Translations under genes and position numbers: made by a program | Shown: positions 22,665-31,155 of the stretch, piece by piece | Layout: each line of letters begins with the position of its first letter | Numbering within the stretch: position 1 is the stretch's first letter | Source: an uncultured Clostridia bacterium | GTDB taxonomy: Bacteria; Bacillota; Clostridia; Oscillospirales; Ruminococcaceae | Assembly: GCA_947624555.1 (NCBI GenBank) | Contig: CANQKW010000010.1 | Span: forward strand, 1-51,173 | Direction: 5' to 3' | DNA: 51,173 nt | The notes under the pieces: generated by a model | What the model saw: only the letters and a program-made list of their open reading frames with translations | Databases searched by the model: none | Told to the model about the DNA's origin: nothing

Positions 22665-22880
22665 ATGGGCGAAATACTTGGAAAATTGCAGTTGGACATT
22701 GGCAAGGCAAAAGGAATAATGGTGGCTATTGAGTCGGCATATCTTAATATTGAGGTTGCTCCACACGAGATTGAAAGAGCTGACAATGCGATTAATACAT
22801 TTTATGTTTTGCTGGATATTTTGAAAGAAATTGAAAAAGATATCTACGACCTTGAAAATTGCAAATTGACAACAAAATGA
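22665..22880 (+). CDS. 71-residue helical protein
   Basis: ATG 22665 follows AAAAGGAGG. It reads MGEILGKLQLDIGKAKGIMV and is predicted to be one helical hairpin. Last gene of the element before the terminator at 22892. Family not recognised. Confidence 0.7.
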   Translation: MGEILGKLQLDIGKAKGIMVAIESAYLNIEVAPHEIERADNAINTFYVLLDILKEIEKDIYDLENCKLTTK

Positions 22881-22891
22881 CCTAGCATCCA

Positions 22892-22925
22892 AAAAAAGCC
22901 GAAGACATAATCTTCGGCTTTTTAT
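22892..22925 (+). terminator. Rho-independent terminator at the element end
   Basis: AAAGCCGAAGA and TCTTCGGCTTT form a strong hairpin with a five-base loop and a T-run. It marks the last element transcript. Confidence 0.92.
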
Positions 22926-23023
22926 TCTTAATTAAGTGGAACTAAATTCAATATTTTGAAATGTATAAAAATTTATATGACCCAAAAATAGCCCAAATTT
23001 TTGTTTGAAATCTTTTAAAGAAG

Positions 23024-23063
23024 AAACCGCTCAACAGAACAAGTGACTCTGTTAAGCGGTTTT
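23024..23063. terminator. Hairpin beside the tRNA 3' end
   Basis: AAACCGCT-C-AACAGA and TCTGTT-A-AGCGGTTT form a long stem. On the minus strand it begins two bases after the tRNA CCA, so it should terminate the tRNA transcript; on the plus strand a T-run also follows. Confidence 0.75.
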
Positions 23064-23065
23064 TA

Positions 23066-23142
23066 TGGTCTGAGTGACAGGATTTGAACCTGCGGCCTCT
23101 ACCACCCCAAGGTAGCGCGCTACCAATCTGCGCCACACCCAG
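23066..23142 (-). tRNA. tRNA-Pro, anticodon GGG, CCA encoded
   Basis: Minus strand: acceptor CTGGGTG / CACTCAG, D stem GCGC / GCGC, anticodon stem CTACC / GGTAG with loop TTGGGGT (anticodon GGG), T arm GCAGG-TTCAAAT-CCTGT, discriminator A and encoded CCA. All stems pair. The 3' end points toward the phage-like block, making it a probable integration site. Confidence 0.95.
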
Positions 23143-23163
23143 ATACTCAAACTCAACAGTAGT

Positions 23164-23192
23164 ATTATATCACAATGTCAAAAATTTGTCAA
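23164..23192 (-). promoter_or_regulatory. Consensus promoter of tRNA-Pro
   Basis: Minus strand TTGACA (23187-23192), 17 bp, TATAAT (23164-23169). Confidence 0.92.
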
Positions 23193-23249
23193 GTACTTTT
23201 TTAAAAAATATCTAATTTTACGCATCATTCTTTTGAAGAATATCCGTGC

Positions 23250-23292
23250 AAAAAATTCGCCGCAGCTTAGCTTTAAACCTGCTGCGGCGAAT
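23250..23292 (-). terminator. Terminator of the heat-shock operon
   Basis: Minus strand ATTCGCCGCAGC and GCTGCGGCGAAT pair around a 14-base loop, then TTTTTT; directly behind the dnaJ stop. Confidence 0.93.
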
Positions 23293-23294
23293 GT

Positions 23295-24449
23295 TCACTT
23301 ATTGGCAAATTTTTCTTTTATCTTGTCGAAAAAGCTCTTGCGCTTTTCATAATTCTTTTCATTAAGCGTTTCTTCAAATGCCTGAAGAGCGTCTTTCTGC
23401 GTTTTATTGAGATTTTTCGGCACTTCAACGCTTATCCTTACCATCTGGTCTCCCCTGCTGCCCTCGCCCTGCTGGAGCCGCTGAACGCCCTTTCCCCGCA
23501 GCCTGAATACCGTGCCGGGCTGCGTTCCGGCAGGAACGTTATAGCTTACCTTTCCGTCAATAGTCGGCACTTCTATCTCCGCACCAAGCGTTGCCTGAGA
23601 ATAAGTAATCGGGAAATCTATCCAGATATTGTAATCCTCTCTCTCGAAAACAGGGTCGGCTTTGACTGAAATTCTTACCTTCAAATCTCCCCTTGAACCG
23701 CCGTTTGAGCCGACAGAGCCCTGACCTCTTACATTGAGCAGCATTCCGTCGTCTATACCTGCAGGGACCTTGACCGTAACGGTTTTTCTCTGACTGACAC
23801 GACCCGAACCGCCGCATTTTGAGCACGGTTTTTCGATGATTTTTCCCTTGCCGCCGCATTTTGAGCAGGGTCTTTGGCTCTGCATCATACCGAACATACT
23901 TCTCTGCTGAACGGTCACAACGCCTCTTCCGTTACAGTCGGGGCAGGTTTTAACGCTGCTGCCCGACGCAGCCCCCGTTCCCTTGCAGTCGGGACATTCT
24001 TCGGTACGGGTTATCGTGACGTCACGGGAAACGCCCTTGCAGGACTCCATAAAGCTTATATCGAGAGATGCGGCAATATCTGCGCCTCTTCTCGGGGCAT
24101 TTGCGTTTGAAGAACGTGTGCCGCCAAATCCGCCAAAACCGCCGCCGAAAATATCGCTGAAAATATCGCTGATGTCAACTCCGTCAAAGCCGCCCGTAAA
24201 GTTGGAACCGCCGTAGCTCGAATCAATTCCTTCGTGACCGAACTGGTCATATCTCGCCCTCTTATCGGGGTCTGAAAGCACTTGATTTGCCTCGTTTATC
24301 TCCTTAAACTTCTCCGCAGCGTCAGGGTCGTCGGGGTTAAGGTCGGGGTGATACTGCTTTGCAAGCTTTCTGTACGCCTTTTTTATCTCGGCGTCGGTTG
24401 CGCCTTTTTGCAGTCCAAGCACTTCGTAATAATCTCTTTTGTCTGCCAT
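23295..24449 (-). CDS. dnaJ: Chaperone protein DnaJ
   Basis: 384 residues from the ATG at 24449 ([13 protein letters not shown]), chosen over an ATG two codons earlier because AGAGGA is then eight bases away. J domain with HPD, a Gly/Phe-rich linker (GGGFGGFGG), four CxxCxGxG zinc repeats ([32 protein letters not shown]) and the C-terminal client domains: a full type I DnaJ. It delivers unfolded proteins to DnaK and stimulates its ATPase. Last gene of the hrcA operon. Confidence 0.98.
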   Translation of the reverse strand: MADKRDYYEVLGLQKGATDAEIKKAYRKLAKQYHPDLNPDDPDAAEKFKEINEANQVLSDPDKRARYDQFGHEGIDSSYGGSNFTGGFDGVDISDIFSDIFGGGFGGFGGTRSSNANAPRRGADIAASLDISFMESCKGVSRDVTITRTEECPDCKGTGAASGSSVKTCPDCNGRGVVTVQQRSMFGMMQSQRPCSKCGGKGKIIEKPCSKCGGSGRVSQRKTVTVKVPAGIDDGMLLNVRGQGSVGSNGGSRGDLKVRISVKADPVFEREDYNIWIDFPITYSQATLGAEIEVPTIDGKVSYNVPAGTQPGTVFRLRGKGVQRLQQGEGSRGDQMVRISVEVPKNLNKTQKDALQAFEETLNEKNYEKRKSFFDKIKEKFANK

Positions 24450-24476
24450 AGTCATTTCCTCTTTTATTACGCACTT

Positions 24477-25532
24477 TTAGCTCTTGTCGAACAGGTCGGG
24501 GTCAACAAGCGGAGTAACAAGTTCGCATATTTCTCCGTTTTCGTCGTATCCCCAGAAACATTGATAAAATCCGTCGCCGAAACCCGACGAGATCATAACC
24601 ATACGCTCGCTGCTGTCGGGATTTGTCCACTCGATAAAATCGCCGCCCTCACGCTGAAATTCGGGGAATTTTTCATAGCTTTCTGCGAAAATTGCGGCGA
24701 AATAGTCGTCATAGTGGTTTTTGCCCTGATTTTGCTTGTGCCATTTGTCGATCCATTCGCCCATTTTATCTGCGCCTTTTGCGTCGATAAAGCACGTCAT
24801 TCCTGCGTCAACGGGGTATCCCGTCCACACCGTGCCGTCCTTTGAAACATTTGCTGCGGTTTCGGGGACAGGCTTTGCAAGCTCATATCGGACAGCTTTT
24901 GCGTCCTTGATTTTAAGCCGTGCGGTGCAAATTCTAAGCCCTGCCTGCCTGCTCCTGCAAACCGAAATTTCGGCAGTATAAGTGCCGTTCGGAATTTCCT
25001 GTTCAAGCGTCGGCATAAACTTTCCCATTGCGACATAGCACAACGGGTCTGCGACGACAACGTGATTTGACGTAATATCGACTTTTCCGACCTGTGTAAA
25101 TCCCCGCATTTCGGTATTTACAAACTGCCTGTTGATTTTGTCTGCGTCAAGCGTCAAACTTTGGACATACGCCTGATTTTTCCTGAACAGCGCATTAACA
25201 GCCGCTTTCATTGCCTCTCGTTCATTGAAATTGCGGATAAAAACCGCCATTTTCCGCCCAAATTCAAGCGCAGTCTTTTCGTCGTACAAATCCCTCATAC
25301 CGGTGAAAACGTGTCCGCAGTTTTCCGAAGAATTGCCCACATAGCCTCCTGCAACGCCGATAAACCACTTTCCGAGAGCGGTCTTTTTGTATTTTATGAC
25401 GTAATACGTCATACCGTCCATCACAAAATCGCACGTCGCCTCGATTTTAGCAGGATATTTGCCGAAATCTTTCGTTTTTTTGAGCCAATCGGACAAAGCC
25501 TTGCACGCAGCTTTCGCCTGTTCGCCGTTCAT
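24477..25532 (-). CDS. DUF4241 protein between dnaK and dnaJ
   Basis: 351 residues; start behind GAGGAG. Residues about 150-350 match the DUF4241 pattern: VDITSNHVVVADPLCYV, NGTYTAEISV, VDAGMTCFIDAKGAD, MVMISSGFGDGFYQCFWGYD. The first 140 residues are a separate domain. DUF4241 has no known function. It is unusual as part of a heat-shock operon, where dnaJ normally follows dnaK directly. Spacing (27 bp to dnaJ, 59 bp to dnaK) suggests one transcript, so it is probably heat-shock controlled through HrcA. Confidence 0.82.
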   Translation of the reverse strand: MNGEQAKAACKALSDWLKKTKDFGKYPAKIEATCDFVMDGMTYYVIKYKKTALGKWFIGVAGGYVGNSSENCGHVFTGMRDLYDEKTALEFGRKMAVFIRNFNEREAMKAAVNALFRKNQAYVQSLTLDADKINRQFVNTEMRGFTQVGKVDITSNHVVVADPLCYVAMGKFMPTLEQEIPNGTYTAEISVCRSRQAGLRICTARLKIKDAKAVRYELAKPVPETAANVSKDGTVWTGYPVDAGMTCFIDAKGADKMGEWIDKWHKQNQGKNHYDDYFAAIFAESYEKFPEFQREGGDFIEWTNPDSSERMVMISSGFGDGFYQCFWGYDENGEICELVTPLVDPDLFDKS

Positions 25533-25591
25533 ATTTTCTCCTCACCGCACAATACGCCGAGCAGCGGAAAACCGCCCGGCGTAAAAACTTA

Positions 25592-27433
25592 TTACTTCTC
25601 GGTAAACTCCACGTCAACAGCGCCGTCGTCGTTATTTTTGCCGTTATTATCGGAAGAGGCTGCGCCCGAAACGTCTGCTCCTGCGGCTGCGGCAGCATTC
25701 GGGTCATTCTGATAAACCTTCTGCGCTACCTCGTAGAATGCGCTTTGAAGTTCTTCCTTAGCCTTCTTGACAGCCTCGATATCCGTGCCCTTAAGAGCCT
25801 CTTCGAGAGCGGTGATTTTCGGCTCAACTTTAGCCTTATCGTCCCCGGAAACCTTATCGCCGAAATCGGTCATAGACTTCTTTATCTGATATACCATAGA
25901 GTCAGCCTCGTTTCTTGTGTCGACTTCCTCTTTGCGTTTCTTGTCCTCGGCAGCATAAGCCTCTGCCTCTCTGACAGCCTTGTCGATATCTTCCTTGCTC
26001 ATATTCGTAGAGGCGGTTATCGAGATATGCTGTTCCTTGCCTGTGCCCTTATCCTTTGCGGTAACGTTTACGATACCGTTTACGTCAATATCGAAGGTAA
26101 CTTCGATCTGCGGAATTCCTCTGGGCGCAGGCGCAATTCCGTCAAGACGGAAATTTCCGATAGATTTGTTGTCCTTTGCAAACTCACGCTCGCCCTGAAG
26201 GACGTTTATGTCAACAGACGGCTGATTATCCGCATAGGTCGTAAATACCTTTGTTTCCTTGGTAGGAATTGTGGTATTGCGCTCTATCATTCTCGTGCAG
26301 ACGCCGCCTGCTGTTTCGATACCGAGCGAAAGAGGCGCTACATCGAGAAGAACGATGCCCTGTACTTCCTTATTCATAACGCCGCCCTGAATAGACGCTC
26401 CGATAGCGACGCATTCGTCGGGATTAATGCCCTTGAAAGGCTCTTTTCCGAGGAAGTTCTTTACTGCGTCCTGAACGGCAGGTATTCTCGTAGAACCGCC
26501 CACGAGCAAAATCTTGTGTATTTCGTTCTTGTCAAGACCGCTGTCGGCGATTGCCTGTTTAAGCGGACCCATAGTCATATCAACGAGGTCTGACGTCAGG
26601 TCGTTGAATTTTGCTCTCGAAAGAGTAACATTAAGGTGCTTTGGACCGTTTGCGTCAGCGGTGATATAAGGAATAGAAATATTTACCGTCGTGGAGTTTG
26701 AAAGAGCGATTTTAGCCTTTTCAGCCTCGTCTTTGAGCCTCTGCATAGCGAATTTGTCGTTTGACAGGTCAATTCCGTCGGATTTCTTAAATTCTTCCTT
26801 CAGCCAGTCAATAATTCTCTGGTCGAAATCGTCGCCGCCGAGGCGGTTGTTTCCTGCGGTAGCAAGGACTTCCTGAACGCCGTCGCCGATATTGATGACG
26901 GAAACATCGAAAGTACCGCCGCCGAGGTCGTATACAACGATATTCTGGTCCTCTTCCTTGTCAATTCCGTAAGCGAGAGCAGCAGCGGTAGGCTCGTTGA
27001 TTATACGCTGAACATTAAGACCTGCTATCTGACCCGCATCTTTAGTAGCCTGACGCTGACTGTCGGTAAAATAAGCCGGAACGGTAATAACAGCGTCCGA
27101 AACCTTTTCTCCGAGATAAGCCTCTGCGTCCGATTTCAATTTTTGAAGTATCATGGCGGAAATTTCCTGCGGAGTGTACTTTTTTCCGTCAATATCTACC
27201 TTATAGTCGCTGCCCATATGACGTTTAATCGAAATAACGGTTTTTTCGGGGTTCTGAATTGCCTGGTTTTTGGCGAGCTGACCTACAAGTCTTTCGCCGT
27301 CCTTCGTGAAAGCAACTACCGAAGGAGTTGTCCTTGAACCCTCAGAGTTTGTGATAACAACAGGCTCGCCGCCCTCGATAACAGACACGCAGCTGTTTGT
27401 CGTACCTAAGTCAATACCGATGATCTTGCTCAT
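25592..27433 (-). CDS. dnaK: Chaperone protein DnaK (Hsp70)
   Basis: 613 residues after TAGGAGG. ATPase-domain signatures [11 protein letters not shown] (start), [11 protein letters not shown] and [11 protein letters not shown], then the substrate-binding domain with linker, and a C-terminal acidic tail. Works with DnaJ and GrpE in protein folding, cytoplasm. The Ala/Asn-rich tail ends VDVEFTEK, the usual DnaK end. Confidence 0.99.
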   Translation of the reverse strand: MSKIIGIDLGTTNSCVSVIEGGEPVVITNSEGSRTTPSVVAFTKDGERLVGQLAKNQAIQNPEKTVISIKRHMGSDYKVDIDGKKYTPQEISAMILQKLKSDAEAYLGEKVSDAVITVPAYFTDSQRQATKDAGQIAGLNVQRIINEPTAAALAYGIDKEEDQNIVVYDLGGGTFDVSVINIGDGVQEVLATAGNNRLGGDDFDQRIIDWLKEEFKKSDGIDLSNDKFAMQRLKDEAEKAKIALSNSTTVNISIPYITADANGPKHLNVTLSRAKFNDLTSDLVDMTMGPLKQAIADSGLDKNEIHKILLVGGSTRIPAVQDAVKNFLGKEPFKGINPDECVAIGASIQGGVMNKEVQGIVLLDVAPLSLGIETAGGVCTRMIERNTTIPTKETKVFTTYADNQPSVDINVLQGEREFAKDNKSIGNFRLDGIAPAPRGIPQIEVTFDIDVNGIVNVTAKDKGTGKEQHISITASTNMSKEDIDKAVREAEAYAAEDKKRKEEVDTRNEADSMVYQIKKSMTDFGDKVSGDDKAKVEPKITALEEALKGTDIEAVKKAKEELQSAFYEVAQKVYQNDPNAAAAAGADVSGAASSDNNGKNNDDGAVDVEFTEK

Positions 27434-27472
27434 AATAATATCCTCCTAAATTTGTTCTTTCAATTGATTGTT

Positions 27473-28009
27473 TTATTCCGCTACCGCCACAACGGCGAAA
27501 CGGATCACCTTGTCGCCTATTTTATAGCCCTTGGCGAACGTCCGGACGATTTTTCCGCTTTCAGCGTCCTGCGAAGGGACTTTTTGCACTGCCTGGTGGA
27601 AATTCGGGGAAAAATCGGCGCCGTCGCTTTCTATTTCCTCGACTCCGAGCCCTTTAAGCGTTTCCGTGAACGAGTCGTAAATCATCTTCACGCCGTTCTT
27701 GTAATTTTCGTCGGCGCAGTCGGCTTTAAGCGCTCTTTCAAGATTATCCATAACGGGCAGAAACTTTGAAGTGACATTTACGATAATATCAGCCCTCAAA
27801 GCGTCTTTTTCCCTCTGAGAACGCTTGCGGAAATTGTCATATTCAGCCATAGTGCGTATAAGCTGCTCCTTGACTGCCGACAGCTCCTCGGCGACTTTTT
27901 CTGCGTCGCTTTCCTCCGCCGTATCCGTCGGCGTATCAGTCGGCGTATCCGTCTGTTCTTCGGCGGAATTTTCTGCGTCGTTCTTTTCTATCTCTTCATC
28001 ATTTATCAT
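27473..28009 (-). CDS. grpE: Nucleotide exchange factor GrpE
   Basis: 178 residues behind AAGGAGG, overlapping the end of hrcA by 11 bp. EYDNFRKRSQREKDA is the GrpE coiled-coil signature, and FSPNFHQAVQKV the beta-domain start. It releases ADP from DnaK. The N-terminal tail contains a tandem repeat TDTPTDTPTDTAEE, an acidic disordered extension. Confidence 0.97.
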   Translation of the reverse strand: MINDEEIEKNDAENSAEEQTDTPTDTPTDTAEESDAEKVAEELSAVKEQLIRTMAEYDNFRKRSQREKDALRADIIVNVTSKFLPVMDNLERALKADCADENYKNGVKMIYDSFTETLKGLGVEEIESDGADFSPNFHQAVQKVPSQDAESGKIVRTFAKGYKIGDKVIRFAVVAVAE

Positions 28010-29042
28010 TGTCGTCCTCCTTGTTTTCTATCAAACGCTCGCTTTCGGAAAGCATCTGCGTCACCTTTGCGCTGAGATATTCGATATACGGAATGACCTT
28101 TCTGTAATCTATCCTCATAGGACCTATAATTCCGAGTTTTCCGGCAGGTTTTCCGTCCTTATAGTAGCTTGCGCTTACTACCGTGGAGTTTGAGATTGCA
28201 AAAGTGTCCTCTTCCTCGCCGAACTTTACCGTAATTCCCGAAAGCGCGCCCTCAAGCATTGATGAAAACTGACTTTTCTGCTCTAGGAACTTCATAACGT
28301 CCTTCATGGGGATTTCTTCACAGGCGAGCAGGTTTGCCTCTCCCCTGACTTCCACGCTGTCCTTCATCATCTCCTCGGACAACTCGTAAACTGCGTGCAG
28401 CAGCGGCGACATCGAAAGCATATAGCTGCTCATAGCCGAAACCAGCTTTTCAACGTACTCTTCCGACATACTTTCAAGATTTACGCCCCGAAGATTATCG
28501 TTGAGAAATTCCGTAAAGCTCTTCATCTGCTCGTCCGAAAGGTCTATTTCCATTCGGCACACCTTATTTTTAATAGCGCCGTTTGAAGTTATCAGGAGAA
28601 GAACGTACATTCTCCTGCCCGTAGGTATGACGTCTACCTTTGTGATCACGGAAAATTTTGAGGCGTGATTTGTGGAAATAGCGGCGCATTTCGTTATCTC
28701 GGCAAGCGCCGTCGACGCACTTTCGATAATCGAGTCGTCCGTAAGGTCGCTTTCCATAAGCAGCTCGTCAATTCGGGAAATATTTTCCTCTGCGACGGGT
28801 TCGGGGCTCATAAGATTTTCAATATAATACCGAAAACCCTTGAAAGTCGGCACTCTTCCTGCGGAAGTATGCGGATGGTCGAGATAACCTTCCTGTTCTA
28901 GAGCAGCCATAGTGTTGCGTATCGTTGCGGAAGAAACCTTCATATCCTTTGACTCCGCAAGCGATTTTGAACCGACGGGCTCTCCCGTTCTGATATACTC
29001 GTCGATAATCGCCGCAAGGATCTTCATTCCGCGAGCATCCAC
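27999..29042 (-). CDS. hrcA: Heat-inducible transcription repressor HrcA
   Basis: 347 residues from GTG 29042 (VDARGMKILAAIIDEY), which follows AAAGGTGGG at correct spacing; longer frames would begin inside the CIRCE operator. N-terminal winged helix (VSSATIRNTMAALEQEGYL, HPHTSAGRVPT) and C-terminal GAF-like domain with NSTVVSASYY. HrcA binds CIRCE and represses this operon until misfolded proteins occupy GroEL. The operator stands 57 bp upstream, so it is self-regulated. Confidence 0.97.
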   Translation of the reverse strand: MDARGMKILAAIIDEYIRTGEPVGSKSLAESKDMKVSSATIRNTMAALEQEGYLDHPHTSAGRVPTFKGFRYYIENLMSPEPVAEENISRIDELLMESDLTDDSIIESASTALAEITKCAAISTNHASKFSVITKVDVIPTGRRMYVLLLITSNGAIKNKVCRMEIDLSDEQMKSFTEFLNDNLRGVNLESMSEEYVEKLVSAMSSYMLSMSPLLHAVYELSEEMMKDSVEVRGEANLLACEEIPMKDVMKFLEQKSQFSSMLEGALSGITVKFGEEEDTFAISNSTVVSASYYKDGKPAGKLGIIGPMRIDYRKVIPYIEYLSAKVTQMLSESERLIENKEDDNDK

Positions 29043-29098
29043 CGAAGTCCCACCTTTCAAAGCAATAAATGCCTGATATCTGCCTGTTTTTCCCTCGT

Positions 29099-29125
29099 TT
29101 AGCACTCGCACTCCCCGAGTGCTAA
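29099..29125. promoter_or_regulatory. CIRCE operator
   Basis: Perfect TTAGCACTC-N9-GAGTGCTAA inverted repeat between the hrcA promoter and start, the binding site of HrcA. Confidence 0.98.
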
Positions 29126-29129
29126 TTAT

Positions 29130-29158
29130 AATTTAACACATTTATTTCGATTTGTCAA
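29130..29158 (-). promoter_or_regulatory. hrcA operon promoter
   Basis: Minus strand TTGACA (29153-29158), 17 bp, TAAATT (29130-29135), immediately before CIRCE. Confidence 0.85.
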
Positions 29159-29342
29159 GGGTTTTTATAAAAAAAGCAAACAAACTCAAAGCTGTTTTTT
29201 ATCAATTTATTGTGCAATATTACTATAATTTGTCTTTTTCAGGAAATTTTTGACAATAATTCTGCGAATTTCCAAAAAAGTCCTTTTCAGTAAAATTAAA
29301 ACCCCCGACAGACAATCCCCTGCGTTTATTATGAAATATATG

Positions 29343-29371
29343 TTGAAAAATTATCCGCTTTATGATATAAT
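29343..29371 (+). promoter_or_regulatory. Probable promoter of the ATP-grasp gene
   Basis: TTGAAA 29343-29348, 17 bp, TATAAT 29366-29371. The -10 lies in the left arm of palindrome A. Confidence 0.7.
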
Positions 29372-29482
29372 AAACGCACAGCGTTTATTATATGTTATGT
29401 CCACGCACATACGCAAATCAAAGATTTGCTCCGTACGGTAATGGACAATTATATCATAAATTCTACGAATTTATGATATAAT
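29365..29482. repeat. Three successive palindromes in the intergenic region
   Basis: Palindrome A: 13-base arms 29365-29377 and 29381-29393. Palindrome B: GCAAATC-AAA-GATTTGC, 29413-29429. Palindrome C: 16-base perfect arms 29448-29463 and 29467-29482. The 13-mer TTTATGATATAAT is in A (29359-29371) and C (29470-29482), and its complement is the left arm of C. An outer GTCCA/TGGAC pair (29399-29403 and 29442-29446) surrounds B. Together they look like a mobile or operator-type structured repeat in front of the gene at 29523. Confidence 0.7.
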
Positions 29483-29522
29483 GAAATTCAGATGTTAAAA
29501 TCATTTCTCGGAGGTCAATACA

Positions 29523-30548
29523 ATGGGAAAGCTAAAAACCTTTTTCCGCAGGCTCGGCGGCGGCAGCTTTAAAAGAATGTTCAGGCAGATAGACCTTATA
29601 CATAAAGAAACGGGCAAAAACCGATTTATAATGTTCTTCGATATGATCTGGTGCATTTTCAGATATTCCGTGGGGTATCTCGATTATCACGTATTCGGTT
29701 TTGCGCTGATAAAGGGCAAAAACCGCCGTACATTTATGACGATGAACGACAATTTAAAGCTCTCTCACGCCCTCAACAGCAAGGAATATTTCCACTTTTT
29801 CGACGATAAAGCGGAGTTTGACGAAAAATTCTCCGATTATATCGGAAGAGATTTCCTCGACGTGAGAAAAACCGACGCAGACGGTCTGAAAAAATTCTGC
29901 GAAAATAAAAGCTGTTTCTTCGCAAAACCGCTAAACGCATTCGGCGGCAGCGGAATAACCCGTGAAACGATAAATTCGGACACAAATTTCGGCGAGCTTT
30001 ACGAAAAGCTCATAAAAAACGGTCAGTATCTCGCCGAAGAGGCAATCGTCCAGCACGAAAAGATGAATTTGCTCTCGCCAAGCTCGATAAATACGATAAG
30101 AATGGTCACGCTTAATTTTAACGGCGAAACGCATTTTATGTACGCTCTTGTAAGAATGAGCAACGGCACCGAGGTCGTGGACAATATTTGCAGCGGCGGT
30201 ATGTACACGGCGGTCTGCCCCGACGGAATAATAAGAAAACCTGCCTGGTGCGACGCAACAAGCGTATATTACGACGCTCACCCGTTCTCAAAAACCGTTT
30301 TCAGCGGCTTTGAGATACCTCTTTTCAGCGAGGCAGTCGAAATGTGCAAAAAAGCGGCGTCTGTTATCCCGCAGGTAGGATATGTCGGCTGGGACGTTGC
30401 AATTACCCCCGAAAAGCCCGTTCTCGTGGAAGGAAATACTCTTCCGAGCTATGATATGGTGCAGAATTACGGTCATCTCGAAGAAAAAACGGGCATTCTC
30501 CCTAAATTTGAGAAAATTGTCGGCAAAGATTTTTTCGGTAAAAAATAA
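29523..30548 (+). CDS. ATP-grasp protein of the sugar-transfer-associated type
   Basis: 341 residues after CGGAGG. The block NAFGGSGI (about 145-152), then QYLAEEAIVQHEKMNLLSPSSINTIRMVT, and the late EGNTLPSYDM match the sugar-transfer-associated ATP-grasp family (C-terminal Glu-x-Asn metal ligand). Members activate carboxylates with ATP, probably for cell-surface polymer or exopolysaccharide modification. Monocistronic behind a structured leader. Confidence 0.8.
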   Translation: MGKLKTFFRRLGGGSFKRMFRQIDLIHKETGKNRFIMFFDMIWCIFRYSVGYLDYHVFGFALIKGKNRRTFMTMNDNLKLSHALNSKEYFHFFDDKAEFDEKFSDYIGRDFLDVRKTDADGLKKFCENKSCFFAKPLNAFGGSGITRETINSDTNFGELYEKLIKNGQYLAEEAIVQHEKMNLLSPSSINTIRMVTLNFNGETHFMYALVRMSNGTEVVDNICSGGMYTAVCPDGIIRKPAWCDATSVYYDAHPFSKTVFSGFEIPLFSEAVEMCKKAASVIPQVGYVGWDVAITPEKPVLVEGNTLPSYDMVQNYGHLEEKTGILPKFEKIVGKDFFGKK

Positions 30549-30568
30549 TATCAATTTTTTTAATTTTT

Positions 30569-30597
30569 TGCAACTTTTTTGCAGGTCATCGGGTATT
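30569..30597 (+). promoter_or_regulatory. Possible ECF-type autoregulatory promoter
   Basis: TGCAACTTTT (30569-30578) and CGGGTATT (30590-30597) resemble the AAC -35 and CG(T)-rich -10 used by ECF sigma factors. It is 20 bp before the sigma gene. Confidence 0.45.
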
Positions 30598-30617
30598 ATT
30601 TTCAGACAGGTGAAATT

Positions 30618-31142
30618 ATGAAATTATCTTTGAAAACATCGGAAAGCTTTAACGAAGTTATGAAACTGTATCTGCCGACGGTGTACCGAATAGCGTTCAC
30701 AAGGCTGAAAAACGCTGCCGACGCAGAGGACGCCGCACAGGACGTTTTTTTGTGGTATTTCAAGGCGGACAAGACCTTTGAAAGCGAAGAGCACAGAAAA
30801 GCGTTTTTGATACGCTGCGCAATAAACCGTGCAAATTCTTATGCGTCAAGCGCTCACGCAAGGCATACCGCTAAAGGCGAGCTGCTTGAAAATATGACCG
30901 AAATTTCTTGCGACAACGCCTCAGAAACCGTCCTGAAAACCGAAACACAGCGTGAAGTACTTGACGCCGTGATGAAACTTGCGCCCAAATACAGGACAGT
31001 AATTCATCTGTTCTATTTCGAGGATATGACTATCGCACAGATAGCCGAAGTCACCGACTCCAAAGAAAGCGCCGTGAAATCTCGCCTGATGAGGGCGAGA
31101 GAAAAGCTGAAATCAACGCTTGGCGGCTATGAATTTGACTGA
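30618..31142 (+). CDS. ECF RNA polymerase sigma factor
   Basis: 174 residues from ATG 30618 behind CAGGTGA. Region 2 (AFTRLKNAADAEDAAQDVFL, residues about 27-46) and region 4 (LAPKYRTVIHLFYFEDMTIA with an HTH of IAQIAEVTDSKESAVKSRL) are present; region 3 is absent, as in ECF factors. Followed 13 bp later by a membrane protein that looks like its anti-sigma partner. Controls its own small regulon, not deducible from this window. Confidence 0.93.
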   Translation: MKLSLKTSESFNEVMKLYLPTVYRIAFTRLKNAADAEDAAQDVFLWYFKADKTFESEEHRKAFLIRCAINRANSYASSAHARHTAKGELLENMTEISCDNASETVLKTETQREVLDAVMKLAPKYRTVIHLFYFEDMTIAQIAEVTDSKESAVKSRLMRAREKLKSTLGGYEFD

Positions 31143-31155
31143 GAAAGGAGTTTTT

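Larger units (their letters stand above)
1..22930 (+). mobile_element. Accessory region of a prophage or phage-like integrative element (left end outside window)
   Basis: About fifty short, tightly packed, almost all plus-strand genes with ATGA/TAATG overlaps, many of phage or plasmid families (DUF932, DUF5131, YopX, Lar, MazG-like, MT-A70, HNH, NinB-like). It stops at a terminator 140 bp from the 3' end of a tRNA-Pro gene, beyond which only housekeeping genes occur on the minus strand. No integrase or virion gene is in the window, so whether it is a phage or another integrative element is open. The right border near 22930-23070 is inferred, not proven. Confidence 0.8.

Noticed and set aside
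22520-22732. Open frame starting at GTG 22520 (MTDGKENLFW)
   Set aside because: No ribosome site and 68 bp overlap with the well-supported gene at 22665.
1-22930. Search for CRISPR arrays, transposases and an integrase in the element
   Set aside because: No regularly spaced repeats, no transposase motifs and no recombinase motif were found.
22948-23136. Minus-strand frame across the tRNA
   Set aside because: It is a read-through of the tRNA-Pro gene and its hairpin.
29250-29441. Short plus-strand frame in the hrcA upstream region
   Set aside because: No ribosome site and it crosses palindrome A and the promoter.
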